Shown: piece after piece, positions 48,260 to 58,604 of the stretch
Numbering within the stretch: the first letter of the stretch is position 1
Layout: each line of letters starts with the position of its first letter
NCBI RefSeq assembly: GCF_018326285.1
Contig: NZ_AP023362.1
Span: 434,001-498,000 of the forward strand
Reading direction: 5' to 3'
Origin: Mycolicibacterium sp. TY81
GTDB lineage: Bacteria > Actinomycetota > Actinomycetes > Mycobacteriales > Mycobacteriaceae
DNA length: 64,000 nucleotides
Made by a program: the position numbers and the translations under genes
Notes under the pieces: model-generated
The model's input: only the letters and a program-made list of their open reading frames with translations
Databases searched by the model: none
What the model was told of the DNA's origin: nothing

Positions 48260-50091
48260 TCCCCTCCCGGCTGCGGCACGGCATCGAGCAGCCGCTGGGT
48301 GTATGGGTCCTGCGGGGCGCTGAAAACCTGTGCGGCATCGCCCTGTTCGACGACGGCGCCCTTGTACATCACGGCCACGGTGTGGGCCAGGTGGCGGACC
48401 ACCGAAAGGTCATGCGAGACAAACAGATACGACAGGTCGAAGCGCTCTTGCAGGTCCAATAGCAGGTTGATGATGCCGGCCTGGATCGAGACGTCCAGCG
48501 CCGACACCGGTTCGTCGAGCGCCAGAATCTTGGGCTGACGCGCCAGGGCCCGGGCGATGCCGATGCGCTGCTTCTGGCCACCGGAGAACTCGGCAGGGTA
48601 ACGGGCGGCGTCCTCGTGCCGCAGCCCGACGATGCCGAGCAGTTCGGTGACGCGGTCGTCGATCCGGTTCTTGTCGAAACCGCCGACCCGCAAGGGTTCC
48701 GACAGCACATCGAACACCGGAAGCCGCGGATCCAGCGCCGCCACGGGATCCTGGAACACCACCTGCAGGTCGCCGCGTAGCTCGCGGCGCGTGTCGCGGG
48801 TCAGGCCGGCCACATCCTGGCCGAGCACCGTGATCGAACCCGACTGCGGCGCGGTCAGATTCAGGATCTGGTGCAGCGTGGTGGTCTTGCCGGAGCCCGA
48901 TTCACCGACGATGCCCAGGGTCCGGCCCTGCCGCAGCTGCAGGCTGACGCCGTCGACGGCACGCAGCTCGCCGACGTTGCGCCGCAGCAACCCGCCACTG
49001 AGCTTGAACGTCTTGACGAGGTCGTTGACCGCGAGCACCACCGGCCGCTCGGCGCCGTCATCCGCGACGACCTCGGGTTCGGTTGCCACCCCGTAGATTT
49101 CGGCTGCGCTGCGGCCGGTCACCTGGTCGGTGTGGATGCAGGCGGCGGCCTGTCCGGGCGCGACCTCCAGCAGCGCGGGTTCGGCCGCCCGGCAGTCGTC
49201 GTCGGCCAGCGGGCAGCGGGGCGCGAAGGGGCAACCCGGCGGGAGTGCCGCCATCGACGGCGGCGCGCCGGGAATGGGCACCAACCGCGAGCCCTGCGGT
49301 GCGTCGAGCCGGGGCACCGAGCCCAGCAGGCCGACCGTGTACGGCATCACCCGGTCGCGGTACAGGTTCGCCACCGGCGCGGTCTCGACCGCCCGGCCGG
49401 CGTACATCACCATTGCGCGGTCGGCGAATTCGGCGACGACACCGAGATCGTGCGTGATCATCAGCACCCCGGCGCCGGTGACGTCGCGGGCAGTGCGCAG
49501 CACGTCGAGGATCTGCGCCTGCACGGTGACATCGAGCGCCGTGGTGGGTTCGTCGCAGATGATGAGATCGGGGTCATTGGCGATCGCGGTGGCGATGACG
49601 ACGCGTTGGCGCTCACCGCCGGACAGCTCGTGCGGGAACGCGCGGGCGCGGGCCGCGGGCTGCTTGATGCCGACCAACTCCAGCAGTTCGACCGCCCGGC
49701 CGCGCGCGGCCCGCCGGCCCATCGAACGGTCGTGCACGCGAAGGGCTTCGGCGATCTGGTCGCCGACGGTGTACACGGGCGTGAGCGCCGACATCGGGTC
49801 CTGGAACACCGTGCCGATCACCCGGCCGCGTACCTGGGACATCGCGTCGTCATCGAGCCCGACGAGCTGCTTGCCCTGCAGTTTCACCGAACCGGTCACC
49901 TGGGCGTGCTCGGGCAGCAGCCCCACCACCGCCATGGCGGTCGCGGACTTCCCGGCGCCGGACTCACCGACCAAGGCCAGCACCTCGCCGGGCGCGATGT
50001 GAAAGTTCATGCCGCGCACGGCCGAGACGTCCTCGTCAGACGTCTGGAAGGTGACGGTGAGGTCGCGGACCGCGAGCAGCGGCGCGCTCAT
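48256..50091 (-). CDS. oppD: Peptide ABC transporter ATPase OppD (two fused domains)
   Basis: 611 residues with two complete nucleotide-binding domains. First: Walker [10 protein letters not shown], signature [11 protein letters not shown], Walker [13 protein letters not shown], then a cysteine-rich oligopeptide C-tail ([14 protein letters not shown]). Second: Walker [10 protein letters not shown], signature [11 protein letters not shown], Walker [13 protein letters not shown]. The fusion equals OppD+OppF of other bacteria, the normal mycobacterial form (Rv1281c). It drives peptide uptake through OppBC. Confidence 0.93.
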   Translation of the reverse strand: MSAPLLAVRDLTVTFQTSDEDVSAVRGMNFHIAPGEVLALVGESGAGKSATAMAVVGLLPEHAQVTGSVKLQGKQLVGLDDDAMSQVRGRVIGTVFQDPMSALTPVYTVGDQIAEALRVHDRSMGRRAARGRAVELLELVGIKQPAARARAFPHELSGGERQRVVIATAIANDPDLIICDEPTTALDVTVQAQILDVLRTARDVTGAGVLMITHDLGVVAEFADRAMVMYAGRAVETAPVANLYRDRVMPYTVGLLGSVPRLDAPQGSRLVPIPGAPPSMAALPPGCPFAPRCPLADDDCRAAEPALLEVAPGQAAACIHTDQVTGRSAAEIYGVATEPEVVADDGAERPVVLAVNDLVKTFKLSGGLLRRNVGELRAVDGVSLQLRQGRTLGIVGESGSGKTTTLHQILNLTAPQSGSITVLGQDVAGLTRDTRRELRGDLQVVFQDPVAALDPRLPVFDVLSEPLRVGGFDKNRIDDRVTELLGIVGLRHEDAARYPAEFSGGQKQRIGIARALARQPKILALDEPVSALDVSIQAGIINLLLDLQERFDLSYLFVSHDLSVVRHLAHTVAVMYKGAVVEQGDAAQVFSAPQDPYTQRLLDAVPQPGGE

Positions 50092-50993
50092 CGCTTCACC
50101 ACCCGCCGCCGACGGGGCCGGGCCGAGGGATCGAGCGCGTCGCGCAAGCCGTCGCCGATCAGGTTGGCGCACAGCACGATCAGCACCAGGACGCCGGCCG
50201 GGAACAGGAACACCCAGGGGAACGTGGTGACCGACGGGGTGCCGTCGGCGATCAACGTGCCCAGGGACACGTCGGGCGGCTGCACCCCGAAACCCAGGTA
50301 ACTCAAACCGGTTTCGGCCAGGATCGCGATGCCGACGTTGAGGGTGGTGTCGATGATCAGAATGGACGCCACGTTGGGCACGATGTGCCGGGCGATGATC
50401 CGGGCGTGGCTGACACCCATATACCGTGCGGCCGTGACGAACTCGCGTTCGCGCAGGCTCATGGTCAGACCGCGCACCATGCGCGAGCTGATCATCCACG
50501 AGAACGCCGCCAGCAGGACCACCAGCCACAGCACCGTGCTCTGGTGCCGGATGCGAGGCGTGACGATCGCGATCAGGATGAAACCGGGGATCACGAGCAG
50601 CAGGTCGACGACCCACATCAGCACCCGGTCGCGCCAGCCACCGAAGTAGCCCGCCACCGAGCCGACCGTCGCGGCGATCACCGTCGAGATCACGGCGACA
50701 CAGACGCCGATCAGCATCGACTTCTGCATGCCGCGCAACGTCTGCGCGAACACGTCCTGGCCGAGGGCATTGGTGCCGAACAGATGCCGGCCGTCGGGAG
50801 GCTGCAGCAGCGCGTCGAAGTCCATGTCGGTGTACGAGTAGGGGAGCAGCGGCGGCAGGGCGTAGCAGCCAACGAACAGCGCCACCAGCAGCACCAGCGA
50901 CACCACCGCGGGGCGGTTGCGGACGAAGCGCCGCGCCACCAAGGTGCGGCGCGATGCGAAGCGGGCGCGCGGCAGCCCGAACTGGACGCTCAT
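50088..50993 (-). CDS. oppC: Peptide ABC transporter permease OppC
   Basis: 301 residues from ATG at 50993. About six membrane helices with the inner-membrane loop [26 protein letters not shown], the EAA motif for contact with OppD. N-terminal OppC_N ([18 protein letters not shown]) is recognisable, as is [15 protein letters not shown] near the end. The stop overlaps the oppD start (ATGA). Rv1282c equivalent. Confidence 0.92.
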   Translation of the reverse strand: MSVQFGLPRARFASRRTLVARRFVRNRPAVVSLVLLVALFVGCYALPPLLPYSYTDMDFDALLQPPDGRHLFGTNALGQDVFAQTLRGMQKSMLIGVCVAVISTVIAATVGSVAGYFGGWRDRVLMWVVDLLLVIPGFILIAIVTPRIRHQSTVLWLVVLLAAFSWMISSRMVRGLTMSLREREFVTAARYMGVSHARIIARHIVPNVASILIIDTTLNVGIAILAETGLSYLGFGVQPPDVSLGTLIADGTPSVTTFPWVFLFPAGVLVLIVLCANLIGDGLRDALDPSARPRRRRVVKR

Positions 50994-51964
50994 GAGACCC
51001 GCACCCGGGGGTCGAGGGCGGCGTAGACGACGTCGGACAGCAGGCCGCCGATCAGGATCGTCGTCCCGGAGAACAGGGTGAACGCGGCGACGATGTTGGC
51101 GTCCTGGCCGTTGATGCCCTGCACCATCCATTCACCCATGCCGTGCCAGCCGAAGATCTTCTCGACGAACACCGCACCGGTGACCAGGCCCGCGACGCCG
51201 TAGGCGAACAGCGTGGCCATCGGGATCAGCGCGGTGCGCAGGCCGTGCTTGAAGAGCGCCTGGCGCCGGGTCAGGCCCTTGGCGCGGGCGGTCCGGATGA
51301 AGTCCTGGCCGAGTACGTCGAGCATCGCGTTGCGCTGGTAGCGGCTGTATCCGGCGATGGCGCCGAGGGCCAGGGTGGCGGTCGGCAGCACCAGGTGCTG
51401 CAGCCGGTCGACGAATCCGTGCCAACCGCCGGCCGCGTAGGGCGAGGTCTCGCCCGTGTACTGGAACAACTGGAAGCCCAGCACCTCGTTGACGCCGAGC
51501 GCGCCGAGAATCAGCATGTTCGCGATGACGAACGTCGGGGCGCTGAGAATCAGCAGCGCCAGCACGGTGATGGTGCGGTCGGAGAAGCGGTACTGCCGGA
51601 TGGCGCCCCACGCCCCGATGATCACACCGATGATGGAGCCCAGGATCGACCCGATGGCCACCAGCCGCAGGCTGGTCCACACCCGTCGTCCCAGTTCTTC
51701 TGAAACCGGTTGCCCGGTAACGGTTTTCCCGAAGTCCCCATGTACCGCGCCGGACACCCAGTTGGCGTAGCGCGGCAGCAGTGGCTTGTCGAGACCCAGG
51801 TCGTGGGCCTTGGCGTCGATGACGGATTGCGGTGGCCGCGGGTTGCGCTGCAGCAGGCTGTCCAGCGGGTGGAAGGTCACCGACGTCAGCGCGAAGGTCA
51901 GGAACGTCGCCAGCGTCAACAGGATCGCGTAGTTGACCAATCGGCGGATCAGGAACCGCGTCAT
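50990..51964 (-). CDS. oppB: Peptide ABC transporter permease OppB
   Basis: 324 residues, first gene of oppBCDA. Membrane helices from residue 10; the BPD_transp_1 domain includes the EAA-loop [20 protein letters not shown] and [19 protein letters not shown]. The N-terminus ([21 protein letters not shown]) is a positive-inside signal-anchor. All four opp genes overlap by four bases, so they are translated as one unit. Rv1283c equivalent. Confidence 0.92.
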   Translation of the reverse strand: MTRFLIRRLVNYAILLTLATFLTFALTSVTFHPLDSLLQRNPRPPQSVIDAKAHDLGLDKPLLPRYANWVSGAVHGDFGKTVTGQPVSEELGRRVWTSLRLVAIGSILGSIIGVIIGAWGAIRQYRFSDRTITVLALLILSAPTFVIANMLILGALGVNEVLGFQLFQYTGETSPYAAGGWHGFVDRLQHLVLPTATLALGAIAGYSRYQRNAMLDVLGQDFIRTARAKGLTRRQALFKHGLRTALIPMATLFAYGVAGLVTGAVFVEKIFGWHGMGEWMVQGINGQDANIVAAFTLFSGTTILIGGLLSDVVYAALDPRVRVS

Positions 51965-52003
51965 GGGTTGCTCGCTGGAAACCGCATCTGGACAGGTTAA
52001 GAG

Positions 52004-52026
52004 ATCCCGGCGCGCTAGCGCGGGAT
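52004..52026. promoter_or_regulatory. Inverted repeat between opp operon and small exported genes
   Basis: Arms ATCCCG / CGGGAT enclose a perfect GCGCTAGCGC palindrome, with one extra base in the left arm. Lying 40 bases upstream of oppB on the minus strand, it could be an operator or a leader hairpin for oppBCDA. The remaining bases to 52133 hold nothing else that I can identify. Confidence 0.4.
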
Positions 52027-52133
52027 TGGCACCTGATGGCCGCCGCCCTGTTCCCGGGCTGGTGACCCGACCAGTTCTGATTCTGTGGAATACCTGACGG
52101 CCGAGACGACTTGAAATGTTTGACCGGCTGCGG

Positions 52134-52150
52134 GCCCCAACGGTGTGGCG
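52134..52150 (+). repeat. Upstream repeat, copy 1
   Basis: GCCCCAACGGTGTGGCG, ending 37 bases before the ATG of the first small exported gene. Copy 2 (52568-52584, GCCCCGACGGTGCGGCG) matches 15 of 17 bases and ends 35 bases before the second ATG. Confidence 0.55.
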
Positions 52151-52187
52151 AAATCGTGGCGGATCGCGTCTAGGTGGGAGACCCGCG

Positions 52188-52433
52188 ATGAGTCAAAACA
52201 AGCATTCTGAAATCAACAAGAAGTGGGCCGCCGGCGTCATCGCCGGGAGCATGGCTGTCTGTGCGATGGCCGTGGCGTTTGTCGGGGCGCAGGCGCAAAC
52301 TCTGCAATCGACATCGGCCAACGGCACCTCGGTCAGTTCGGTCGTCAGCGCCACGACGGTCGGGCCGATCGTCAGCGCCGCGCCGGCCATCACCGGACCC
52401 GCTCCGCTGTACCCGGGGCAGGATCCGGGCTGA
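52188..52433 (+). CDS. Small exported/membrane-anchored protein, copy 1
   Basis: 81 residues from ATG at 52188 behind GGGAG. One N-terminal hydrophobic helix (WAAGVIAGSMAVCAMAVAF) acts as a signal or anchor. The rest is Ser/Thr/Pro-rich with STSANGTSVSS, AAPAITGPAPLYPGQDPG at the end. It is clearly paralogous to the gene at 52620: both share the helix, the TSAN-T/S segment and the AAP-x-ITG-x-APL-x-x-GQ tail. No known family. It lies upstream of a two-component system. Confidence 0.72.
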   Translation: MSQNKHSEINKKWAAGVIAGSMAVCAMAVAFVGAQAQTLQSTSANGTSVSSVVSATTVGPIVSAAPAITGPAPLYPGQDPG

Positions 52434-52567
52434 TGAGGTCTGGGTCGTGGCGGACAGGCCTCCGCCGCGGCCCAAACTCCCGCGCTGCGGCTATGCAGGC
52501 GAACTGCCAGAAGCGATTCAGTGTGTTGCCAGATTGGCGGCGTTGACTCGAAGGCATGAAAGGCCGC

Positions 52568-52584
52568 GCCCCGACGGTGCGGCG
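52568..52584 (+). repeat. Upstream repeat, copy 2
   Basis: GCCCCGACGGTGCGGCG upstream of the second small gene, at nearly the same distance as copy 1. This shows that the duplicated unit includes the upstream region, or that both genes keep a shared regulatory site. Confidence 0.55.
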
Positions 52585-52619
52585 CAGCGCAGTGGTCCCA
52601 AGTACACGGGAGGCAGACC

Positions 52620-52868
52620 ATGAGTCGACCAGAGACTTCTGGCATCACCTTGAAATGGGCAATCGGCATCATCGGTGGAAGCGCGGCACTAGGCGCCGCG
52701 GCGGTATGTGCCGGGGTGCTGGCGGGCCCCTCCGAGACGACGTCGGCCAACAGCACGTTGATCACGTCGACCAGCACGACCGCACCGGTCACCTTTGCGG
52801 CGCCGTCGATCACGGGCAAGGCTCCGCTGTGGGCCGGGCAGTCGCCGGACACCAACCCCCAGGGTTAG
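52620..52868 (+). CDS. Small exported/membrane-anchored protein, copy 2
   Basis: 82 residues from ATG at 52620 behind GGGAGG. N-terminal helix WAIGIIGGSAALGAAAVCAGV, then a Ser/Thr-rich segment (ETTSANSTLITSTSTTAPV) and the tail AAPSITGKAPLWAGQSPDTN. Paralogue of copy 1. The gene ends 66 bases before the response-regulator start, so it may be co-transcribed with, or regulated by, that system. Function unknown. Confidence 0.72.
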   Translation: MSRPETSGITLKWAIGIIGGSAALGAAAVCAGVLAGPSETTSANSTLITSTSTTAPVTFAAPSITGKAPLWAGQSPDTNPQG

Positions 52869-52934
52869 CCACTCGGCCCAATTCACAGCTCGCGCATAGA
52901 TTCGCCACAGTCGCGCCCCACACCGGTGCGAATA

Positions 52935-53699
52935 ATGGAATCTGTGACAGGTCCCAGCAGCACCGCCCGTGACAGTGAAGCCCCGCGTGTCGTCATGCAC
53001 CGGGCCGACGGCAAGCCGATCAGCGTCCTCGTGGTCGACGACGAGCCCGTCCTCGCCGAGCTCGTGTCCATGGCACTGCGGTATGAGGGCTGGGACATCG
53101 CCACGGCCGGCGACGGCGCGACGGCGATCGCGCTGGCCAAGGACAACCCGCCCGACGTGGTGGTGCTGGACGTCATGCTGCCCGACATGAGCGGGCTCGA
53201 TGTGCTGCGCAAGCTGCGCGAACAGATCCCGGGCCTGCCCCTGCTGCTGCTGACCGCGAAGGATTCGGTCGAGGACCGCATCGCCGGCCTGACCGCGGGC
53301 GGCGACGACTACGTGACCAAACCGTTCAGCATCGAGGAAGTGGTGCTGCGGCTGCGCGCGCTGCTGCGCCGCACCGGTGTGGCGAATGAGGCCGGTGACG
53401 CGCAGATCGTCGTCGGCGACCTGGTGCTCGACGAGGACAGTCACGAGGTGACGCGCGCCGGCGAACAGATCACCTTGACCGCTACCGAGTTCGAACTGCT
53501 GCGGTACATGATGCGCAACTCCAAGCGGGTGCTGAGCAAGGCCCAGATTCTCGACCGCGTGTGGAGCTACGACTTCGGCGGCCGCTCCAACATCGTCGAA
53601 CTCTACGTGTCGTACCTGCGCAAGAAGATCGACAGTGGCCGCGAGCCCATGATCCACACGCTGCGCGGCGCCGGATATGTCCTCCGACCCGCTCGCTGA
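52935..53699 (+). CDS. OmpR-family response regulator
   Basis: 254 residues from ATG at 52935. The receiver domain has the acidic pair VVDDEP, phospho-acceptor aspartate in VVVLDVMLPDMSG, and the switch residues in LLTAKD and YVTKPF. The winged-helix output domain includes LTATEFELLRYMMRNSKRVL and VELYVSYLRKKID. It overlaps the histidine kinase gene by 23 bases. The closest M. tuberculosis relatives I can recall are the TcrX/PrrA-type regulators, not identified further. Targets may include the flanking small exported and glycosyltransferase genes. Confidence 0.92.
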   Translation: MESVTGPSSTARDSEAPRVVMHRADGKPISVLVVDDEPVLAELVSMALRYEGWDIATAGDGATAIALAKDNPPDVVVLDVMLPDMSGLDVLRKLREQIPGLPLLLLTAKDSVEDRIAGLTAGGDDYVTKPFSIEEVVLRLRALLRRTGVANEAGDAQIVVGDLVLDEDSHEVTRAGEQITLTATEFELLRYMMRNSKRVLSKAQILDRVWSYDFGGRSNIVELYVSYLRKKIDSGREPMIHTLRGAGYVLRPAR

Positions 53700-55281
53700 G
53701 GCCGGCACGCGCATCTGGCAGCCGCGCACCTGGTCGCTGCGGGTGCGGCTGCTGGTCACCCAGGTTCTGCTGCTGGCGCTGGTCATCGTCGGCGTCGGCG
53801 CCGCGACCGAGTTTGCGCTGCAGCGCTTTCTGCTGCATCAGCTGGACGACCAGGTGCTGGAGGCGGGCCGGCGCTCGGCCGCCATTTTCGAGCTGCCACC
53901 GCCGCCCATGGCGCCGCCGTTGACCGGTGGGGTGCCGCGGCCGTCGATGGATCCGCATTTCCGGATGCGCTTCGACCCCGAAGCCGGCCCCGGTCCCGGC
54001 TTCCTCAACGCGCCCGGACAGGCCGTCGGCACCATCGGAGCGGTGGTGTTCCGTGGCCAGGTCGACGCCGGTGTCATCACCTCCGAGGGCAGTCGTGACT
54101 CGGTGACCACCACGGCCACAGCACAATTGGCGCAGGTGCGACCGGATCGGAAGATCCGCACCATGGACATCGACGGTGTCGGAACGTACCGGGTCATCGG
54201 CCTGCATCCCCGGCACGGCGGTCCGCAGACCATCGTCACCGGCCTGCCCACCCGGCACGTCGACAACACGCTGTTGTGGGTGCTCGGCATGTTCTGTGCG
54301 GTGGGCGCGCTGGCGCTGATCGGGGCGACGGTGGTCGGGGTGTGGATCATCCGCCGCCAACTCGCCCCGCTGTCACGGGTTTCCGCGGCCGCGCGCGATG
54401 TCGCCGACCGGGAACTGGACCGCGGTGAAGTCCAGTTGCCGACGGAGATCGTGCACGTCGATCCCGTCGCCGCGCACACCGAGGTCGGCCAGCTGGGTTC
54501 GGCGCTCAACCGCATGCTGGACCGCATCGCCGGCGCGCTCGCAGCCCGTCATGCCAGTGAGACGCGGGTGCGCCAGTTCGTGGCCGACGCCAGTCATGAA
54601 CTCCGCACGCCGCTCGCCGCAATCCGGGGCTATACCGAACTGGCGCAACGCAAGAGCGACGAACTGCCCGCCGATGTCGCGCACGCCATGAACCGCGTCG
54701 AATCCGAGACGGTCCGGATGACCCGACTTGTCGAGGACATGCTGCTGCTGGCCCGTCTCGATGCCGGCCGGCCGCTGGAGATGGAGGACGTCGACCTGTC
54801 CCAGCTGGTCGTGGACGCGGTCAGCGACGCCCACGTCGCCGGCCCCGACCACAACTGGTCGCTGGATCTGCCGGAGGAACCCGTCACCATCGAGGGCGAT
54901 CCGGCGCGGCTGCACCAGGTGCTGGTGAACCTGCTGGCGAATGCGCGCACGCACACGCCGGCGGGTACGTCGGTGACCATCGCGCTGTCCGCCGATGCGG
55001 ACGCCACGGTGATCAGCGTCGCCGACGACGGCCCGGGGATTCCAAAGACGTTGCAGCCCGAGGTGTTCGAGCGGTTCGCCCGTGGCGACTCGTCGCGGTC
55101 CCGGCAGGCCGGCAGCACCGGCCTGGGGCTGGCCATCGTCGCCGCGGTCGTGAAAGCGCACGGCGGCACCATCAGCGTCGACAGCCGACCCGGCGCGACG
55201 GTCTTCACCGTGCGCCTGCCCGCGGGCCCGGCGGCCGCAGGCTCACAGCCGCTGCACAGCATTGCCTCGACGTCCGCCTAA
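53677..55281 (+). CDS. Sensor histidine kinase
   Basis: 534 residues from ATG at 53677. Helix 1 (LLVTQVLLLALVIVGVGA) and helix 2 (VLGMFCAVGALALIGATVV) enclose a periplasmic sensor of about 155 residues that contains a striking proline-rich stretch (ELPPPPMAPPLTGGVPRP). HAMP, the H-box SHELRTPL, N-box NLLANART, and G-boxes DDGPGI and GLGLAI follow. It pairs with the upstream response regulator. The signal is unknown. Confidence 0.92.
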   Translation: MSSDPLAEAGTRIWQPRTWSLRVRLLVTQVLLLALVIVGVGAATEFALQRFLLHQLDDQVLEAGRRSAAIFELPPPPMAPPLTGGVPRPSMDPHFRMRFDPEAGPGPGFLNAPGQAVGTIGAVVFRGQVDAGVITSEGSRDSVTTTATAQLAQVRPDRKIRTMDIDGVGTYRVIGLHPRHGGPQTIVTGLPTRHVDNTLLWVLGMFCAVGALALIGATVVGVWIIRRQLAPLSRVSAAARDVADRELDRGEVQLPTEIVHVDPVAAHTEVGQLGSALNRMLDRIAGALAARHASETRVRQFVADASHELRTPLAAIRGYTELAQRKSDELPADVAHAMNRVESETVRMTRLVEDMLLLARLDAGRPLEMEDVDLSQLVVDAVSDAHVAGPDHNWSLDLPEEPVTIEGDPARLHQVLVNLLANARTHTPAGTSVTIALSADADATVISVADDGPGIPKTLQPEVFERFARGDSSRSRQAGSTGLGLAIVAAVVKAHGGTISVDSRPGATVFTVRLPAGPAAAGSQPLHSIASTSA

Positions 55282-55295
55282 TCAACGCTCCCACA

Positions 55296-57194
55296 ATGAG
55301 ACTGGTGACTCGCGAACTACGCCGCCGCCCGCTCGGCGAACAACTCCGGCTCGGACTCCTGCTGGCGGGTACCGCTGTGTTGTACCTGTGGAACCTGTCG
55401 GTGAGTGGGTGGGCCAACAGCTTCTATTCAGCGGCCGCGCAGGCCGGTGCCAGTGACTGGACCGCAATGTTGTTCGGCGCCAGCGACTCCGGCAATGCCA
55501 TCACCGTCGACAAGACTCCCGGCGCGCTGTGGGTGATGGACCTGTCGGTGCGGCTGTTCGGGCTCAGCTCCTGGAGCATCCTGGTGCCGCAGGCCCTGAT
55601 GGGTGTGACGGCGGTGGCGGTGCTGTATGCCGCGGTGCGCCGCGCCGCCGGGCCGGCCGCCGCCCTGCTGGCCGGTGTGGTGTTCGCGCTGACACCGGTG
55701 GCCACCTTGATGTTCCGGTTCAACAATCCCGACGCGCTGCTGGTCCTGCTGCTGGTGATCGGTGCCTACTGCGTGCAGCGTGCCTGCGAAGAGGACGCGG
55801 GCCGTTGGTGGTTGGTCGCCGCCGGGGTGGCCGCGGGGTTCGCGTTCCTGGCCAAGATGCTGCAGGCGTTCCTGGTGCTGCCGGCCTTCGCGGCCGCGTA
55901 CCTGGTCGCCGGGCCGTCTCCGGTGCGTACCCGGCTGTGGCGGCTGCTCGGCGGCACCGCCGCGATGGTCGTCTCCGGCGGTTGGTACCTGGCGCTGGTC
56001 GAGCTGTGGCCGGCCGCGTCGCGCCCGTATGTCGGCGGATCGCAACATGATTCGATCATCGAACTGGCACTGGGCTACAACGGTGTGGGCCGGCTGAACG
56101 GGAACGAGCCCGGTGGCCTGGGCAACCCGAACTTCGATGTCGGCTGGGACCGGCTAATCGGCGCCAGCATGGGCAGCTACGCCGGTTGGCTGCTGCCCGC
56201 GGCACTGATCTGTCTGGTCGCGGGACTGGTACTCACGCGGCGCGCCCCGCGGACCGATGCGACGCGGGGCGCCCTGATCCTGTGGGGCGGGTGGCTGGTG
56301 CTCACCGCCGCGGTGTTCAGCTTCGCGAACGGCATCGTGCACCAGTACTACACGGTCGCGCTGGCGCCGGCCATCGGCGCGTGCGTGGGTATCGGATCGG
56401 TTCTGTTGTGGCGCAACCGCACTGCGTTGGTGGCCCGGCTGACCATGGCCGGCACCGTGGTGGCCACGGCGGCGGTGGCGGCGATACTGCTGGGTCGCGC
56501 TGACATCAGCTGGTTGCGGACCTCGGTGCTGATCGTGGGCGCCGTCGCCGCACTGCTGTTGCTGGCGCCGCCGCGATTCGGCCCCGCACGCCTGGTGGTG
56601 GCCGTCACGGTCCTGGTGTCCCTAGCGGCACCCACTGCGTATTCGATTGCCACCGCTGGTGTTTCGCATACCGGGGCGATGCCGTCCGTGAGCGGGCCCG
56701 GCGGACACGGTTCGGGGTGGGGGCCGCCTCCTCCCGGGCGCATGAAGGCCCGGGGCCCCGCCGGTGGGCCGGGTCGTGCGATGGGCGCTCCGCCGCAAGG
56801 CTTCCGGCCGGGCGGCGGGCTCTTCGAGTCTCCCAAGCCCAGCGCTGCCGTCAGCGCACTGCTGAGCGCCGACGCCGCGAACTACCGCTGGGCGGCCGCC
56901 GTCATCGGCTCCACCAACGCCGCCGGCTACCAGCTGGCGGCCCGCGTCCCGGTCATGGCGATCGGCGGCTTCAACGGCACCGACCCCGCGCCCACGCTCG
57001 CGCAGTTCCAGCAGTACGTCGCCGCCGCACAGATTCACTACTTCGTCGAAGGCGACATCAACATGGGCTGGGGACACCACGGCCAGGACGATGACAAGCA
57101 GGAATCGCGGCAGATCGCCACCTGGGTCAGCGCACACTTCACCGCCACCACTGTGGACAACACCGTCGTCTACGACCTGACCCGGCCGCGCTGA
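55296..57194 (+). CDS. GT39-type membrane glycosyltransferase (YkcB/ArnT-like), copy 1
   Basis: 632 residues with about 12 membrane helices. Typical GT39 features: the aspartate-containing first loop (SDSGNAITVDKTPGALWVMD), MFRFNNPDALLVLLL and FLAKMLQAFLVLPAF. A glycine/proline-rich extracytoplasmic linker (about 465-510) leads to a YkcB_C-type domain (ANYRWAAAVIGSTNAAGYQL; GGFNGTDPAPTLAQF). Such enzymes transfer sugars from polyprenyl-phosphate to envelope acceptors. It starts 14 bases after the kinase gene, implying one operon with the two-component system. Confidence 0.88.
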   Translation: MRLVTRELRRRPLGEQLRLGLLLAGTAVLYLWNLSVSGWANSFYSAAAQAGASDWTAMLFGASDSGNAITVDKTPGALWVMDLSVRLFGLSSWSILVPQALMGVTAVAVLYAAVRRAAGPAAALLAGVVFALTPVATLMFRFNNPDALLVLLLVIGAYCVQRACEEDAGRWWLVAAGVAAGFAFLAKMLQAFLVLPAFAAAYLVAGPSPVRTRLWRLLGGTAAMVVSGGWYLALVELWPAASRPYVGGSQHDSIIELALGYNGVGRLNGNEPGGLGNPNFDVGWDRLIGASMGSYAGWLLPAALICLVAGLVLTRRAPRTDATRGALILWGGWLVLTAAVFSFANGIVHQYYTVALAPAIGACVGIGSVLLWRNRTALVARLTMAGTVVATAAVAAILLGRADISWLRTSVLIVGAVAALLLLAPPRFGPARLVVAVTVLVSLAAPTAYSIATAGVSHTGAMPSVSGPGGHGSGWGPPPPGRMKARGPAGGPGRAMGAPPQGFRPGGGLFESPKPSAAVSALLSADAANYRWAAAVIGSTNAAGYQLAARVPVMAIGGFNGTDPAPTLAQFQQYVAAAQIHYFVEGDINMGWGHHGQDDDKQESRQIATWVSAHFTATTVDNTVVYDLTRPR

Positions 57195-57288
57195 TCCCGC
57201 GGTGCGGGCGGTCGGCGGCTCGAAACACATAGCTGGCCCATAGCTTCAGCCCATGGCGGCCTAAAGCTGCGGTCCAAAAATCAATGTC

Positions 57289-58545
57289 ATGACGAACCTG
57301 GTCGAGCGCGACGCCGAGCAACGCTTCACTACGCGCCCAAATGCCGCCCTCGCCGCACGCGCTGCCGGCGTCCCGGTGCTGGACATCGTGGTGCCCGTCT
57401 ACAACGAGCAGGTCGCGCTGCCCGGCTGCATCCGCCGCCTGCACCGCCACCTGGAAGAGCACGTCCCGTACCCGGTGCAGATCACCATCGCCGACAACGC
57501 CAGCATCGACGCCACCCCACAGGTTGCCGCCGAGCTGGCCCTCGAGTTCGACAACGTCCGCGTCGTGCGGCTCGAGCTCAAGGGCCGCGGCCGCGCGCTG
57601 CACGAGGTGTGGTCGCACTCGCAGTCCCCGGTGCTCGTCTACATGGACGTCGATCTCTCCACCGACCTGGCGGCCCTCGGCCCGCTGGTGGCCCCGTTGA
57701 TCTCGGGCCACTCGGACCTGGCCATCGGCACCCGGCTCGCCCGGTCTTCCCGCGTCGTGCGCGGGCCGAAGCGGGAGTTCATCTCGCGCTGCTACAACCT
57801 GATCCTGCGCGGGGCACTGTCGGCCAAGTTCTCCGACGCCCAGTGCGGCTTCAAGGCCATCCGGGCCGACGTGGCCCAGGCGCTGCTGCCGCTCGTCGAG
57901 GACACCGGCTGGTTCTTCGACACCGAGCTGCTCGTGCTGGCCGAGCGCACGGGACTGCGCATCCACGAGGTCCCCGTCGACTGGGTCGACGACCCCGACA
58001 GCCGCGTGGACATCATCGCGACCGCGGCCGCCGACCTCAAGGGCGTCGGCCGCCTGCTGCGCGGCTTCGCCAACGGCAGCATCCCGGTGAACACGATTGC
58101 CGCCCAGCTGGGTTCGTCGACCAAGGCGGCCGCGCCCGGCTCGCTGCTGCGTCAGGTCGTCCGCTTCGGGACCATCGGCGTCGCCTCGACGCTGGCCTAC
58201 CTGTTGCTGTTCATGATGATGCACACCGCGCTCGGCGCGCAGACCGCCAACCTGATCGCCCTGCTGCTCACCGCGATCGTCAACACCACCGCCAACCGGC
58301 GGTTCACGTTCGGCGTCCGCGGTGGGGGAGCGGCGAGTGCGACCCGGCACCAGTTCGAGGGATTGATCGTCTTCGGTATCGCCCTGACCATCACCAGCGG
58401 GGCGCTGGCCGGGCTGCACGTGTTCGCGCCGCACGCCCACCATCTCCTCGAGCTGAGCGTGCTGGTGGCCGCCAACCTGGTTGCCACCGCAGTGCGGTTC
58501 GTGCTGCTGCGCGGTTGGGTGTTCCACCCGCGGCGTCAGAGCTAG
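57289..58545 (+). CDS. GT2 polyprenyl-phosphate glycosyltransferase fused to GtrA-like domain
   Basis: 418 residues. The N-terminal GT-A domain has DIVVPVYNEQ, NASIDATP, and the metal-binding YMDVDLSTDL, with SDAQCGFKAIR as in dolichyl-phosphate-mannose/glucose synthases. From about residue 285 a four-helix GtrA-like flippase domain follows (VRFGTIGVASTLAYLLLF; NTTANRRFTFGV). It should make and perhaps flip a polyprenyl-phosphate sugar that the two flanking GT39 enzymes use. Such a pair with YkcB-type GT39 (YkcC) is known in Bacillus. Confidence 0.88.
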   Translation: MTNLVERDAEQRFTTRPNAALAARAAGVPVLDIVVPVYNEQVALPGCIRRLHRHLEEHVPYPVQITIADNASIDATPQVAAELALEFDNVRVVRLELKGRGRALHEVWSHSQSPVLVYMDVDLSTDLAALGPLVAPLISGHSDLAIGTRLARSSRVVRGPKREFISRCYNLILRGALSAKFSDAQCGFKAIRADVAQALLPLVEDTGWFFDTELLVLAERTGLRIHEVPVDWVDDPDSRVDIIATAAADLKGVGRLLRGFANGSIPVNTIAAQLGSSTKAAAPGSLLRQVVRFGTIGVASTLAYLLLFMMMHTALGAQTANLIALLLTAIVNTTANRRFTFGVRGGGAASATRHQFEGLIVFGIALTITSGALAGLHVFAPHAHHLLELSVLVAANLVATAVRFVLLRGWVFHPRRQS

Positions 58546-58604
58546 AGCGTCCACCCAGTGCGCGAATTGACCTGCCTACCAACCGCTTCAGAGGAGACCC
58601 GCTC

